From DATCJA01 sp963734635 (GTDB lineage: Bacteria; Acidobacteriota; Vicinamibacteria; Vicinamibacterales; UBA2999), in assembly GCA_963734635.1 (NCBI GenBank), contig CAVTIA010000008.1:1-64000 (forward strand): a DNA stretch of 64,000 bases. Reading direction: 5' to 3'. Below the pieces are notes generated by a model that was not told the DNA's origin, ran no database searches, and saw only the letters and a list, made by a program, of their open reading frames with translations. The first letter of the stretch is position 1, and every line of letters starts with the position of its first letter. A program made the translations under genes and the position numbers. Below are positions 1 to 8,375 of the stretch, piece by piece.

Positions 1-142
1 CATTCACGTCAAACACGATGACCCGCTGACGAGCTGTGGCTCCCACTTGGCTCCCGGCGGAGGCAGGCCGCGCCGCAACCATGCTGGCGGCTGCGGCTGA
101 GAACAGGGTGTCGAGTATCGTTCGCCGGGTGAAGGTAGTCAT
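1..142 (-). CDS. Haloacid dehalogenase-like hydrolase, 5' end only
   Basis: The reverse strand from 142 opens with ATG behind an AGGAGG-type ribosome site and reads 47 codons to the window edge. Residues 5-29 resemble a Tat signal: a twin arginine (TRRTIL) followed by an Ala-rich stretch. They are followed by VIVFDVN, which matches motif I of the HAD superfamily, where the first Asp is the nucleophile; in type II haloacid dehalogenases it reads FDVNETL. The product is probably an exported 2-haloacid dehalogenase-like hydrolase. It is divergent from the ArsR gene at 252, so the two may share a regulatory region. The gene is cut by the window edge, so the catalytic core cannot be checked. Confidence 0.7.
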   Translation of the reverse strand, partial: MTTFTRRTILDTLFSAAAASMVAARPASAGSQVGATARQRVIVFDVN

Positions 143-251
143 TCCAACCTCCTGGAGCCGCGTTCAGCCTAGACTGTGTGTGGAAGGACTGTCAAACGTA
201 CACTTGACACTTCTCGCTTGTGCCCTCGCGCCACGACCGGTAGGATGAGGC

Positions 252-590
252 GTGAGCACCACAACTCATGCCAGGGACGTGTCCATACTGGCCGCCCTGG
301 CCGACCCCATCCGATTAGAGATCGTGAAACGCCTTTCGAAGGTGCGGGAAATCACGGGAGTGGAGTTAGCGAGGCGCCTCGGTATCAGTCGCGCGCTCCT
401 GTGTCATCACGCGGGCATCCTGGTCGATGCCGGGGTTGTAAGCAGGCGCAAAGCAGGACAGACCGGATACCTACAACTCAACGCAAGACCCCTACAACGA
501 TGCATTGCGAAGCTCGGAATGCGCGCGCCGTCTCGCAAGAGGCTTCGCGGACCATCTCGAACAAGCGCAACAGCCATGGGACCAAAGTGA
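252..590 (+). CDS. ArsR-family winged-helix transcriptional regulator
   Basis: This 112-residue protein has an ArsR-type helix-turn-helix over residues 8-75: ALADPIRLEIVKRL, then VELARRLGISRALLCHHAGIL as the recognition region, then a wing around VVSRRKAGQTGY. No metal-binding Cys pair is visible in the sensor helix. The start is GTG. A TTGACA at 204-209 and a TAGGAT at 241-246 lie upstream, but their spacing does not form a standard promoter. The last 25 residues are Arg/Ser-rich and unlike the family; another frame gives a more helical tail (ARRLARGFADHL), so the 3' end may carry a frameshift. It lies 12 nt before the redoxin pseudogene and probably controlled it and osmC. Confidence 0.75.
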   Translation: MSTTTHARDVSILAALADPIRLEIVKRLSKVREITGVELARRLGISRALLCHHAGILVDAGVVSRRKAGQTGYLQLNARPLQRCIAKLGMRAPSRKRLRGPSRTSATAMGPK

Positions 591-601
591 GGAGAGCCCG
601 C

Positions 602-1660
602 ATGCATATTGTTCTCTCCAGCATTCTGCTCATCGTTTGTGCTGCAGCGACCGTGTCAGGCCAACCCTCGCCGCCGAAAATCGACGTAACCAAGCTCGGC
701 CCGCAGGCGGGTGAGCGGATCGCCGATTTCCGGCTGCAGGACCAGAACGGCAAGGGATGGACAAGAGATGCGCTCATAGGCCCGAATGGCTTGATGCTCG
801 TCTTCTCGCGGTCCGCGGACTGGTGCGTACTGCAAGACCCAACTGGTCGAGCTGCAGGCGCGCCTGCCAGAACTCAAGCAGAAAGGGCTGGGGTTGGCGG
901 CGATCACCTATGACTCGCCGGCAATTCTCGCGGACTTCTCACGGCGACGAGGGATCACGTTCCCGTTGCTGTCGGACTCGGGCTCGGCCGCGATCAAGGC
1001 GTTCGGACTCTTCAATACCACGGTCGATCCCGGCTCCACGAATTACGGCATTCCGTTCCCGGGCACCTTCCTCGTCAATCGACAGGGCATCGTGACCGCC
1101 CGATTCTTCGAGGAGGCGTATCAAGAGCGAAATACCGTGGCGAGCATCCTGCTGAAACTGGGCGATCCCGGGCACGAGATCGACGCGCAGCGAATCACTA
1201 CCGATCACGCGGAAATCACCACGTACGTGAGCGATCAGGTGGTCGCGCCAGGCACGCTCTTCTCGATCGTCGTCAACGTCACGCCGCGGCCGGGTATGCA
1301 CGTGTATGCCCCAGGAAATCACGGCTACAAGGTCATCGCGCTGCGGCTCGATGCGCAACCGCTCCTGCTGGCGCGGCCTCTTCGGTATCCTGCGTCGGAG
1401 ATTTACGTCTTCAAGCCGCTGAACGAACGCGTCGAGGTGTTCCAGAAGCCCTTCCGGTTGGTTAGGACGTCGTGCTCGGCGCGTCGCCCGAGGCACGAAA
1501 AGCGCTGTCCGCTGCGAAGACGCTGTCGATCACCGGCACATTGGATTACCAGGCGTGCGACGACAAGGTGTGCTTCCTCTCCAAATCGGTGCCGGTGACG
1601 TACACCGTCAGCGTGCGGCAGCTCGATTCGGAACGGGCGATCGTCACGAGACCGCAATAG
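602..1660 (+). pseudogene. Redoxin/DsbD-alpha fusion protein, twice frameshifted
   Basis: Three successive frames make one protein. It has a signal peptide (residues 1-19), an AhpC/TSA-type redoxin domain (about 25-185) and a DsbD N-terminal-like domain at the end (GTLDYQACDDKVC, about 320-350). The first break is near 826, exactly where SADWC should continue as a PYCKTQ-like CXXC motif: two bases are missing. The second is near 1465, where one base is missing before VVLGASPEARKAL. The intact ancestor would be an exported thiol-disulfide protein passing electrons from its CXXC redoxin to, or from, a DsbD-like partner. It follows arsR by 11 nt and precedes osmC, a peroxide-stress-like context. 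Confidence 0.75.
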
Positions 1661-1714
1661 GCCAGCTTTGGTGGTCGCGCAACAACGACGTTTCCGTCTC
1701 TCAAGAGGCCATGA

Positions 1715-2156
1715 GTGAGTACAACGTTCGATGCGACGATCGAGCATGTCACCCACACGACGTCGAGAGCGATTGTCCGGACGCACACCTTCCTTGTGGA
1801 CCGAGGGGTCGCGAAGGGTGGACTCGATCTTGGACCGGCGGGGGGAGAGTCTACTGCTGGTGTCGCTTGGCGGCTGTTTCACGAGCCATTTTCTGGCGGC
1901 GATTCGCGCCCGTGAGGCCGCAGTGACGAATATCCGCGTGGCAGTGACGGGCACGCTGGCTGGCACGCCGGAACGGTTCACAGGGTTCACCATGGATGTC
2001 TCGGCCCAGTGCCCGGATCCCGAGCTCGCCCGTAAGCTGATCACGATGGCCGGGCGCGCCTGTCAGGTCGTCAACACCCTCCGTCAGGTCGCGCCCATCG
2101 CGATCACCTATGAAGGTTCTCCGATTGAATTGAACGAAGCCGCGGCCGTCAGCTGA
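1715..2156 (+). pseudogene. OsmC-family protein, frameshifted
   Basis: The first part (MSTTFDATIEHV to GLDLGPAGGES) and the second (LLLVSLGGCFTSHFLAA to the end) are in different frames and together form a protein of about 147 residues of the OsmC/Ohr fold. The conserved GGCF motif carries the peroxidatic Cys of the family. The break lies near 1840-1850 in a G-run/GAGAG tract where two bases appear to be missing. OsmC proteins reduce organic hydroperoxides with a Cys pair; the second conserved Cys could be the one in SAQCPD or GRACQV. Together with the redoxin and ArsR genes this looks like a small oxidative-stress cluster that has been lost. Confidence 0.72.
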
Positions 2157-2284
2157 AGACTCTTCCGTCCCCGTGCGACCATCAGCCTAGGGCCATCCGC
2201 TTATCCGTAGACTCGGCGATGATTGGGGCCTCCCGGTAACGGCAGCGCGAACCCCACAAGGCCGTCTGTCATACACTCCATTTG

Positions 2285-3960
2285 ATGCTAGACACGCTCG
2301 TGCAGCGTGGCCGTGAAGCGCTCGCGCGAGGCGCCTGGGAAGAGGCGCACGGCGCGTTCGAAGCGGCGGTCAAACTGACACGCAGTCCCGAGGCTCTCGA
2401 GGGGCTCGGGGCCGCGTGCTGGTGGCTCGACGATGGTGCAGGCGTGTTCGAGGCGCGCGAAGAAGCGTATCGGCTGTATCGCGAGCGAGGGGACCGGGCC
2501 GCGGCGGCGCGGATCGCGTTGTTTTTGTACTGGGATTACAGGGCGTTTCGAGGAGATGCCGCGGTCTCGAACGGCTGGCTCCAACGCGCGGAACGGCTGT
2601 TGGAAGGGTTGGACTCGACCCGCGAGTATGGGTGGCTGCGCTATCGTAAGGCCCAGGCGGCCCTCTTCGGCGATCACGATCCGGCGGCGGCGCGCGACCA
2701 CGCCGTGGCATGCCACGCGATCGGTCGCGCCCAAGACTGGGTGGACCTCGAGGTCGGCGCGTTGGCGCTCGAGGGTTTGGCGCACGTCACCGAGGGTGAT
2801 CCGACCGCCGGCCGCCTCTGCCTTGACGAGGCGATGACGGCCATCGTCAGCGGCGAGCTGACCGACCTGGCCATCATCGGGACGGCCAGTTGCCACGTCA
2901 TCGCCGCGTGCGAGCGCACGCATGACTACGACCGCGCCGCGCAGTGGTGCGAGCGACTCAAGGAATTCTCGACGCGCTGGCGCATCCGACCGCTGTTTGC
3001 AGTCTGCCGTACTTGTACGCAGGCATCTGCCTCTCACGCGGGGCCTGGCCGGAGGCCGAAGCGGAGTTGACGTCTGCGGCCAGCGAGCTGGCGGCCTCAC
3101 ATCCGGCAGCAGTCCCCGAAGCTCTCGCCCGGCTCGGCGAACTGCGTCGCCGCCAGGGACGTTTCGACGAGGCCACGGCGCTTTTCACGATGCGGCCTCG
3201 CATCCGCTTGCGGTATCGGGCGCGCCGCGCTGGCGCTCGATCAGGATCAACCGTTGGAAGCGCGGGAGCTCGTCGAGCGGTATCTGCGGCGGGTGCCCCC
3301 GCGCGACTGCACCGGCAGGATCGCAGCGCTCGACCTGTTCGTGCGCGCGGCCTCGTCCCTGTCGGATCGCGCCGCAGCCGCCGTCACCGTTGAAGAACTC
3401 CGAGCTATTGCAACCAAGCTCGCGACTGATCCGGTCCGCGCGATGACGGCCAGCAGCGCCGGTGTTCTCGCGCTGGCCGACGCCGACTGGAACGCGGCTC
3501 GGACGGCATTTGAGGATGCGATTGATCTCTTCACGCGCGCCGGCATGCCGTTCGAGGCGGCACACGCCCGGCTCAATCGCGTGGACGGGCCCTCGAGGGG
3601 GCAGGCCGCCGATCAGATGCGCGTGGCGATGCTCGCGCGGCGGCTCGAATCTTCGAGACGATCGGCGCGGTGCGCGACGCCGGACGTGCGATCGAGTTGT
3701 GCGGCCGACTCGAGTCGGATCCCAGCGGACCAGATCCAGCGGCAAACCGCGCGTCCGGCCCCGGCCTCGATCGGCTCACGGCGCGCGAGCGCGACGTGCT
3801 CAGGCTCGTGAGCGAAGGCCTGAGCAATCACGAGATCGCGAAGCGGCTGGGTCTCAGCGAGCACACCGTCCACCGCCACGTCTCGAACATTCTCACGAAA
3901 CTCGATCTGCCCTCGCGGGCGGCCGCCGCTGCAGCGGCGGCGCGGTCTGGCGCGATCTGA
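2285..3960 (+). pseudogene. TPR-containing LuxR-family regulator, multiply frameshifted
   Basis: Pieces in alternating frames reconstruct a protein of about 555 residues. It has an Ala/Arg-rich TPR-like region (2285-3650) made of repeated helix pairs, for example ALERG/ARLGELRRRQGRFDEATALF, then a C-terminal LuxR-type HTH at 3775-3945 (LTARERDVLRLVSEGLSNHEIAKRL, LSEHTVHRHVSNILTKL). Breaks are visible near 2995, near 3190, around 3220-3250 and near 3655. The HTH itself is intact. Upstream codon 2282 is TTG; ATG 2285 is the likelier start. The gene precedes a methyltransferase and an FAD oxidoreductase and probably regulated them. With four breaks it cannot make the full protein, though a short HTH-only product is conceivable. 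Confidence 0.75.
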
Positions 3961-4064
3961 GCCTGGCCCGATCGGGCCATCCGCGGACGTCGCGGGTGCA
4001 TAGCCCGATCTGGCGAAGCATTGCCGATACGCGCCCGCGTAGCATCACGGTAGGAGGGATGCTC

Positions 4065-4865
4065 ATGACAATCACGCAGACGCAGGGATCGGGTGCTGTC
4101 CAGGGCGCGTTGTGGGGCGCCGCCGCTGAAGACTGGGCGTCGCTGATGGAACCGCAAGGGCGGTCGCTGTTCGACGCTGTGCTCGCGCGCGGCCGCTTCA
4201 CGCCAGGCGCGCGCGTGCTCGATGTCGGCTGCGGCAGCGGACTCTTCGTGCAGCTCATGGCCGCACGTGGCTGCGACGCGACCGGCTTCGATGCCTCGGA
4301 TCCGCTGCTCTCGGTCGCGCGCCGGACGCCAGGCGCGTCGTTTCATCACGGCGACATGGAGGCGCTGCCTTTTCCCGACGAGACCTTCGACGTCGTCACG
4401 GGGATGAATTCATTTCAGTATGCCGCGGATCCGCTGCGCGCCCTCGGCGAAGCGAGACGTGTGTCAAAACGCGGCGCGCAGATCTTCGTCGCCACCTGGG
4501 GGTTGCCCGAAGCGTGTGAGGCGGCCGCGTATTTGGCGGCGCTCAAGCCGCTGCTGCCTCCGGCGCCACCAGGCGCGGGCGGTCCATTTGCGCTGTCCAA
4601 CGAGGGAGCGCTCCGATCGCTCGTGGCGTCGGCCGGCCTGACACCGCAGTTGGTAGAAGATGTGGACGTCACGTGGCAGTTCGAGGACCTCGAGACCGCC
4701 CTCGCCGCGATGCTCGCGGCCGGTCCGTCGATTCTCGCCATCCAGACGTCGGGCCGCGATCGCGTGCGGGCGACGCTCGAACGCGCGATCGCGCCGTTCC
4801 GGCTGTCGAACGGTCGATACCGGCTCGAGAACCGCTTCCGGTACCTCGTCGCGATGCGCGACTGA
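4065..4865 (+). CDS. Class I SAM-dependent methyltransferase
   Basis: This 266-residue protein has a Rossmann methyltransferase core. Motif I is VLDVGCGSGLFVQLMA (about residues 50-65), the acidic residue after strand 2 is in GFDAS, motif II is around GDMEALPFPDETFDVV, and motif III is near LGEARRVSKRG. This is the Methyltransf_11 type, which usually acts on small molecules. ATG 4065 lies 7 nt after AGGAGG at 4052-4057; the in-frame ATG at 4059 is too close to that site. It lies 33 nt before the FAD oxidoreductase, with which it likely forms an operon. The substrate is unknown; pairing with a flavoprotein suggests modification of a hydrophobic or quinone-like metabolite. Confidence 0.85.
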   Translation: MTITQTQGSGAVQGALWGAAAEDWASLMEPQGRSLFDAVLARGRFTPGARVLDVGCGSGLFVQLMAARGCDATGFDASDPLLSVARRTPGASFHHGDMEALPFPDETFDVVTGMNSFQYAADPLRALGEARRVSKRGAQIFVATWGLPEACEAAAYLAALKPLLPPAPPGAGGPFALSNEGALRSLVASAGLTPQLVEDVDVTWQFEDLETALAAMLAAGPSILAIQTSGRDRVRATLERAIAPFRLSNGRYRLENRFRYLVAMRD

Positions 4866-4898
4866 TCGCACTGACACAGGACTGAGAGGAGCACAGAG

Positions 4899-6113
4899 AT
4901 GCAACAGGCATACGACGCAATCATCGTGGGGGCGCGCTGCGCCGGTTCGCCAACGGCGATGCTGCTGGCCCGCAAGGGCTACCGCGTGCTCGTGGTCGAC
5001 CGCGCGACGTTCCCGAGCGACACCATTTCCACACACGTGATGCACCCACTCGCCGTGGCCGCGCTCGCAACCTGGGGACTCATCGACCGCCTCACGGCGA
5101 CCGGCTGCCCGCCGATTCACACGTACGCCTTCGATTTCGGCCCCTTCACGCTCTCGGGGTCGCCGGGCACGACAGACGCGCCAGTCGCGTACTGCGCCAG
5201 GCGGACGGTACTCGACAAACTGCTCGTCGACGCAGCGGCTGAGGCCGGCGCGGAGATTCGAGAGGGCTTCACCGTAGAGGAGGTCCTTGTCGAAGACGGA
5301 GTCGTCGTTGGCATCAGGGGCCGCTCAAAGGGTGGTGAGCCTGTGACCGAGCGGGCCAATCTGGTGGTCGGAGCCGATGGCCGCTATTCCCTCGTGGCGG
5401 AGGCCGTCCGGCCCGAGCAGTACAACGAAAGGCCGCCGCTGCTTGCCGCCTACTACACCTATTGGAGTGACCTTCCAATGGACGGTCGGTTTGAAACCTA
5501 CATCCGCGCACACCGCGGATTCGCGGCGGCGCCGACGCACGACGGACTGACACTCACGGTCGGTGGCTGGCCGTATGCGGAATTCGAGGCAAACAAGAAG
5601 GACGTCGAGGGCAATTTCCTGAAAATGTTCGACCTCGCGCCCGAGTTCGCGGCACGCATCCGCGGTGCCAGACGCGTGGCGCCGTTTGCCGGCGCGGCCG
5701 TGCCGAATTTCTTCCGCAAGCCGTACGGTCCTGGTTGGGCGCTCGTCGGTGATGCGGGTTACAACAAGGACCCAATCACGGCCCAAGGCATCACCGATGC
5801 CTTTCGCGACGCCGAGCTATGTGCCATCGCGTCAGACCACGCGTTCACGGGGGCTCGTTCATACGATGATGCCATGGGCGAGTACCAGCGCACTCGTGAC
5901 CAGCACGCGCTGCCGATGTACGAATTCACGTGCCAGCTGGCAACGCTAGAACCGCCACCGCCCGAGATGCAGCAACTGTTCGGCGCGATCCACGGTAACC
6001 AGAAGGCCATGGACGGCTTTGTCCAGACGAACGCGGGGACGATCTCACCGGCGGCGTTCTTCTCGCCGGAGAATATCGGCGCAATCATGGCCGACGCGCG
6101 CGTAACGACCTGA
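4899..6113 (+). CDS. FAD-dependent oxidoreductase, geranylgeranyl-reductase-like
   Basis: This 404-residue flavoprotein begins with a Rossmann FAD site (AIIVGARCAGSPTAMLLARKG, residues 6-26), a variant of GxGxxG in which Arg replaces the second Gly. It continues with VLVVDRA ending strand 2, a NAD/FAD loop at LVVGADGRYS (about 157-166) and the second FAD motif VGDAGYNKDPITAQGI (about 283-298). This fits the geranylgeranyl reductase / PHBH-like monooxygenase superfamily. It could reduce isoprenoid double bonds or hydroxylate an aromatic compound. GAGGAG at 4886-4891 serves ATG 4899. It follows the methyltransferase and precedes the small barrel protein at 6178. The protein is intact although its upstream regulator is broken. 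Confidence 0.85.
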   Translation: MQQAYDAIIVGARCAGSPTAMLLARKGYRVLVVDRATFPSDTISTHVMHPLAVAALATWGLIDRLTATGCPPIHTYAFDFGPFTLSGSPGTTDAPVAYCARRTVLDKLLVDAAAEAGAEIREGFTVEEVLVEDGVVVGIRGRSKGGEPVTERANLVVGADGRYSLVAEAVRPEQYNERPPLLAAYYTYWSDLPMDGRFETYIRAHRGFAAAPTHDGLTLTVGGWPYAEFEANKKDVEGNFLKMFDLAPEFAARIRGARRVAPFAGAAVPNFFRKPYGPGWALVGDAGYNKDPITAQGITDAFRDAELCAIASDHAFTGARSYDDAMGEYQRTRDQHALPMYEFTCQLATLEPPPPEMQQLFGAIHGNQKAMDGFVQTNAGTISPAAFFSPENIGAIMADARVTT

Positions 6114-6177
6114 TCGCCATGGTTCGAATACTTCGGACGGTATATTCGCCACACCTCAACTGAGAAAGGAATTGATC

Positions 6178-6483
6178 ATGATCGTCATCCGGAACGTGTT
6201 TCGCCTGAAGTTCGGAAAGGCTCGTGAGGCAGTCGCGCTGTTCAAGGAAGGCATCGCCATCCAAAAGCGGGTTGGCGCTGGATCGGACTTTTCGACTCGA
6301 CTGCTCACCGATGTGACTGGCCCCTTCTACACGGTCGTCTTGGAAATCACCGTGCCGAATCTGGCTGCATTCGAAGGAGACGCGCCCCGGCTCATGGGCG
6401 ACAAAGACTGGCAAGCGAACTATCAGAAGATCGCGCCGCTGGTGGAGTCTGGGTATCGCGAAGTCTTCTCGCTCGTGGAGTAA
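6178..6483 (+). CDS. Small NIPSNAP-like dimeric alpha/beta-barrel protein
   Basis: This 101-residue protein has the pattern of a ferredoxin-like dimeric barrel: a first strand (MIVIRNVFRLK), a helix (KAREAVALFKEGIAI), strands around FSTRLLTDVTG and FYTVVLEITV, and a C-terminal helix (NYQKIAPLVE). NIPSNAP/ABM-type proteins share this shape; some are monooxygenases or cyclases in secondary metabolism and others are of unknown role. ATG 6178 has an AGAAAGGA ribosome site 7 nt upstream, so the TTG at 6172 is unlikely. Its position right after the methyltransferase and flavoprotein genes supports a joint pathway. No catalytic residues can be assigned. Confidence 0.65.
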   Translation: MIVIRNVFRLKFGKAREAVALFKEGIAIQKRVGAGSDFSTRLLTDVTGPFYTVVLEITVPNLAAFEGDAPRLMGDKDWQANYQKIAPLVESGYREVFSLVE

Positions 6484-6496
6484 GGAGAGGACAAGA

Positions 6497-6734
6497 ATGT
6501 CGGCATCGCGCGAACAGGCCCGCCGTTCGCGACGTCGCCTTTGCGGTGGAGCGTGGCGAGATCTTCGGCTTCCTGGGTCCAAGCGGAGCCGGAAAAAGCA
6601 CGACGCAGAACGTCCTCATCCGGTTGCTCGACGGTTATGAAGGCACCATCACCGTGTTGGGCCGAGATCTTCGAACGTGGGACAGACACTACTACCGGAG
6701 GATCGGCGTCGCATTCGAGGCGCCCAACCACTAG
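6497..6734 (+). pseudogene. ABC transporter ATP-binding subunit, truncated fragment
   Basis: ATG 6497 opens a short reading (MSASREQ) with a ribosome site (AAGGAGAGG) just before it. The main frame then shifts near 6520 into AVRDVAFAVERGEIFGFLGPSGAGKSTT, which has a perfect Walker A motif. About 60 residues later the frame ends at 6734 after VAFEAPNH, before the Q-loop, signature LSGGQ and Walker B. It is therefore a nonfunctional 5' remnant of an ABC-2-type exporter ATPase of about 240-300 residues. The rest of the transporter is absent downstream, so a deletion joined this fragment to unrelated DNA. Confidence 0.75.
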
Positions 6735-7313
6735 CGGAGACGTGACTATCGCGGGATCTATGACGACGCCGCCAACGATTCGTGGGGAGATGTCCAGGCA
6801 ACCTGACGCTGACCATCGTTACAAGCGCACTTCGGTGGCCAAGACCCCCGCGCTGACTAACTGTCGCCCGGGACGCTGGAGCAACGCACTCACGATCCAG
6901 TTGCGGACATCGTCCAGTGCCGCCCATCCCCCGCAACTCGCTGAGAGAATGCGACTTATGCGATCGGAGGAAACTCGATCTCGTAAGCTGTTGATTTTAT
7001 TGATCTTACAGAGCTGGCTCCTCAGGCTGGACTCGAACCAGCAACCCTCCGGTTAACAGCGTAACGCAGGTGTTTGGACTCGGAGGTTCTTCGTCCCGGT
7101 AGCTCGGATGAGGCCCGGGTACTACTGGTGTTTGGCGCAGAATTGTTCAGAGATTGTTCAGTGCTGATCTAATTGACAGGCGTGTTCAAGCGGGCCCAAG
7201 TTTAGCGCCGGGCGGGCGGGCAATCCGCGCTGTGCTGACGGGAGGGCTGGGCCGCATAACGGGCATTCCGTCAACCTCGCGCGCCAAAACCCCGCCAAGT
7301 TCTTATCGTCTTT
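6735..7313. other. Non-coding debris between gene remnants
   Basis: I see no gene in these 579 bases. The short readable stretches lack family resemblance and start sites. The one recognisable item is the 3' half of a tRNA-Asn gene at 7015-7059. An AT-richer patch (about 6985-7012) lies beside it. The stretch joins an ABC fragment to an outer-membrane-protein fragment, as expected of an old insertion/deletion site. Confidence 0.5.
7015..7059 (-). other. 3' half of tRNA-Asn, probable attachment-site remnant
   Basis: On the reverse strand, 7059 to 7015 reads CTGTTAACC (an anticodon loop with GTT, Asn), then a T-arm GCTGG-TTCGAGT-CCAGC, then the acceptor 3' strand CTGAGGA and GCCA. The 5' half of the tRNA (D-arm and acceptor 5' strand) is missing: sequence beyond 7060 does not fold with it. 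Site-specific recombinases of genomic islands commonly use tRNA 3' ends and leave such fragments as the distal att copy. No integrase gene remains nearby. The fragment is not a functional tRNA. Confidence 0.7.
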
Positions 7314-7530
7314 TTCTACAGCTGGTCGGAGCTCAGCTTCCGGACAACCGACTGGCTGCGCCTGGGGATGGCGACGCAGCGCACACGCATGTTCACCGAA
7401 CCGCGTGACATTCAGCGCGGCATTCTCGTCGGCGTGACGTTCGGCGATTGACGGCGCCGTCTATTGGTTCAACCCGGACTCCGATCGGAGATACGTCGTC
7501 GCCTCAATTGGCATCTCCTTCGGCGTCTAG
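7314..7530 (+). pseudogene. C-terminal fragment of an outer-membrane barrel-like protein
   Basis: From 7314 the frame reads FYSWSELSFRTTDWLRLG, then GMATQRTRMFTEPRDIQRG, then ILVGVTFGD and a stop at 7449. A +1 shift there restores GAVYWFNPDSDRRY and VVASIGISFGV ending in TAG at 7530. Alternating hydrophobic/polar strands, aromatic girdle residues and a last strand of the type SIGISFGV are what the end of an outer-membrane beta-barrel looks like. No start or N-terminal part can be followed upstream of about 7260. I cannot name the family. Confidence 0.5.
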
Positions 7531-7608
7531 CTGGAGACACACGCTTCACGACGCATCGACTTGTTGACATTGCCAATCTCGCGGCGCAAGCTACCCGCGA
7601 AGGATCAC

Positions 7609-8163
7609 GTGGCTGATCAGGAACAGCAGGACATCGCGACACAAGTGGACCCGAACGCGCTCGTACAGGTACGCTGCTGCGCGAGTCATATCAGCAGACG
7701 CTCGAAGATCTGCGGCATTACGCAGCGAAGGTCAAGTACTTCAACGAAGTTAAGAAAGCGATCCGCGAGGACCCTGTCGAGGCTCCGGGCATTCAAGGCC
7801 AGTGTCAAAGCCTCGGCGCGAGAACGCGGCATCGATTTCTGCAGTGAGAGCCAGGACCACGCAGCGGTCGTCGCTGAGCTGTTCGAGAAGCACGCCCGTA
7901 CCTATGAACAGAGCGAGATCGAGCAGGACATCTGCCTGCCGGGACGAGTGCCGCCCGCGGCCGTCACCGACCGTGCGCAGCTCGAGGCGGAAATCGCGCG
8001 ATGGGAGGGCCGGCTTGCTTCAGCTGGCGACGACGCGCAACTGGCCAACGTGGACCTGCAGAACATCCTTCAAAAGCAGCAGCAGACGCTGCAGATGCTG
8101 AGCAACATCTCGAAGATCGTCCACGACACCGCGATGAGTGTCATTCGAAAGATTGGCGGCTAA
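7609..8163 (+). pseudogene. Unrecognised helical/coiled-coil protein with a compensating frameshift pair
   Basis: GTG 7609 follows AAGGA at 7600-7604. The frame stays open to 8163 (184 residues), but the stretch at about 7675-7768 reads better one base over (LLRESYQQTLEDLRHYAAKVKYF is the sense there, in pieces). Two opposite shifts therefore seem to have garbled about 30 residues. The rest is charged and helical: RLRAFKASVKASARERGIDF in the middle, LEAEIARWEGRLAS, and a C-terminal heptad-rich segment (NILQKQQQTLQMLSNISKIV). I do not recognise the family. It lies among mobile debris beside a transposase and a DISARM remnant, which suggests an accessory role. It may be a pseudogene or may still be expressed. 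Confidence 0.5.
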
Positions 8164-8176
8164 CCACGCACACCGT

Positions 8177-8341
8177 ATGAGCATCTCGCAGCGGGAACTG
8201 CCCGAGGAGTTTCGCGCCGCAGTCCGCACGGCGTATCGCGCCCATCGCCGGAACAGGTGGATGTCGGCGGCGACCGGCAGGACGATAGGCGATATGAACG
8301 GCTGTGCCTGCCAAAAACGCGGTACGCCTTGTAAGGATTGA
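8177..8341 (+). CDS. Small hypothetical protein, 54 residues
   Basis: ATG 8177 begins 13 nt after the preceding stop and reads MSISQRELPEEFRAAV, then a basic helix (RTAYRAHRRNRW) and a Cys-containing tail (CACQKRGTPCKD). No ribosome site stands out. It may be a real short gene paired with the coiled-coil protein, or the 5' part of a gene interrupted by the transposase element that begins soon after. Weakly supported. Confidence 0.3.
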   Translation: MSISQRELPEEFRAAVRTAYRAHRRNRWMSAATGRTIGDMNGCACQKRGTPCKD

Positions 8342-8375
8342 GTCGGTGAGCCGCTCGGAATAGGCTCGATCCATC

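Noticed and set aside
7015..7059. Functional tRNA-Asn gene
   Set aside because: The D-arm and 5' acceptor strand cannot be found next to the 3' half.
6735..7313. Short frames as genes
   Set aside because: None has a ribosome site, domain or normal composition.
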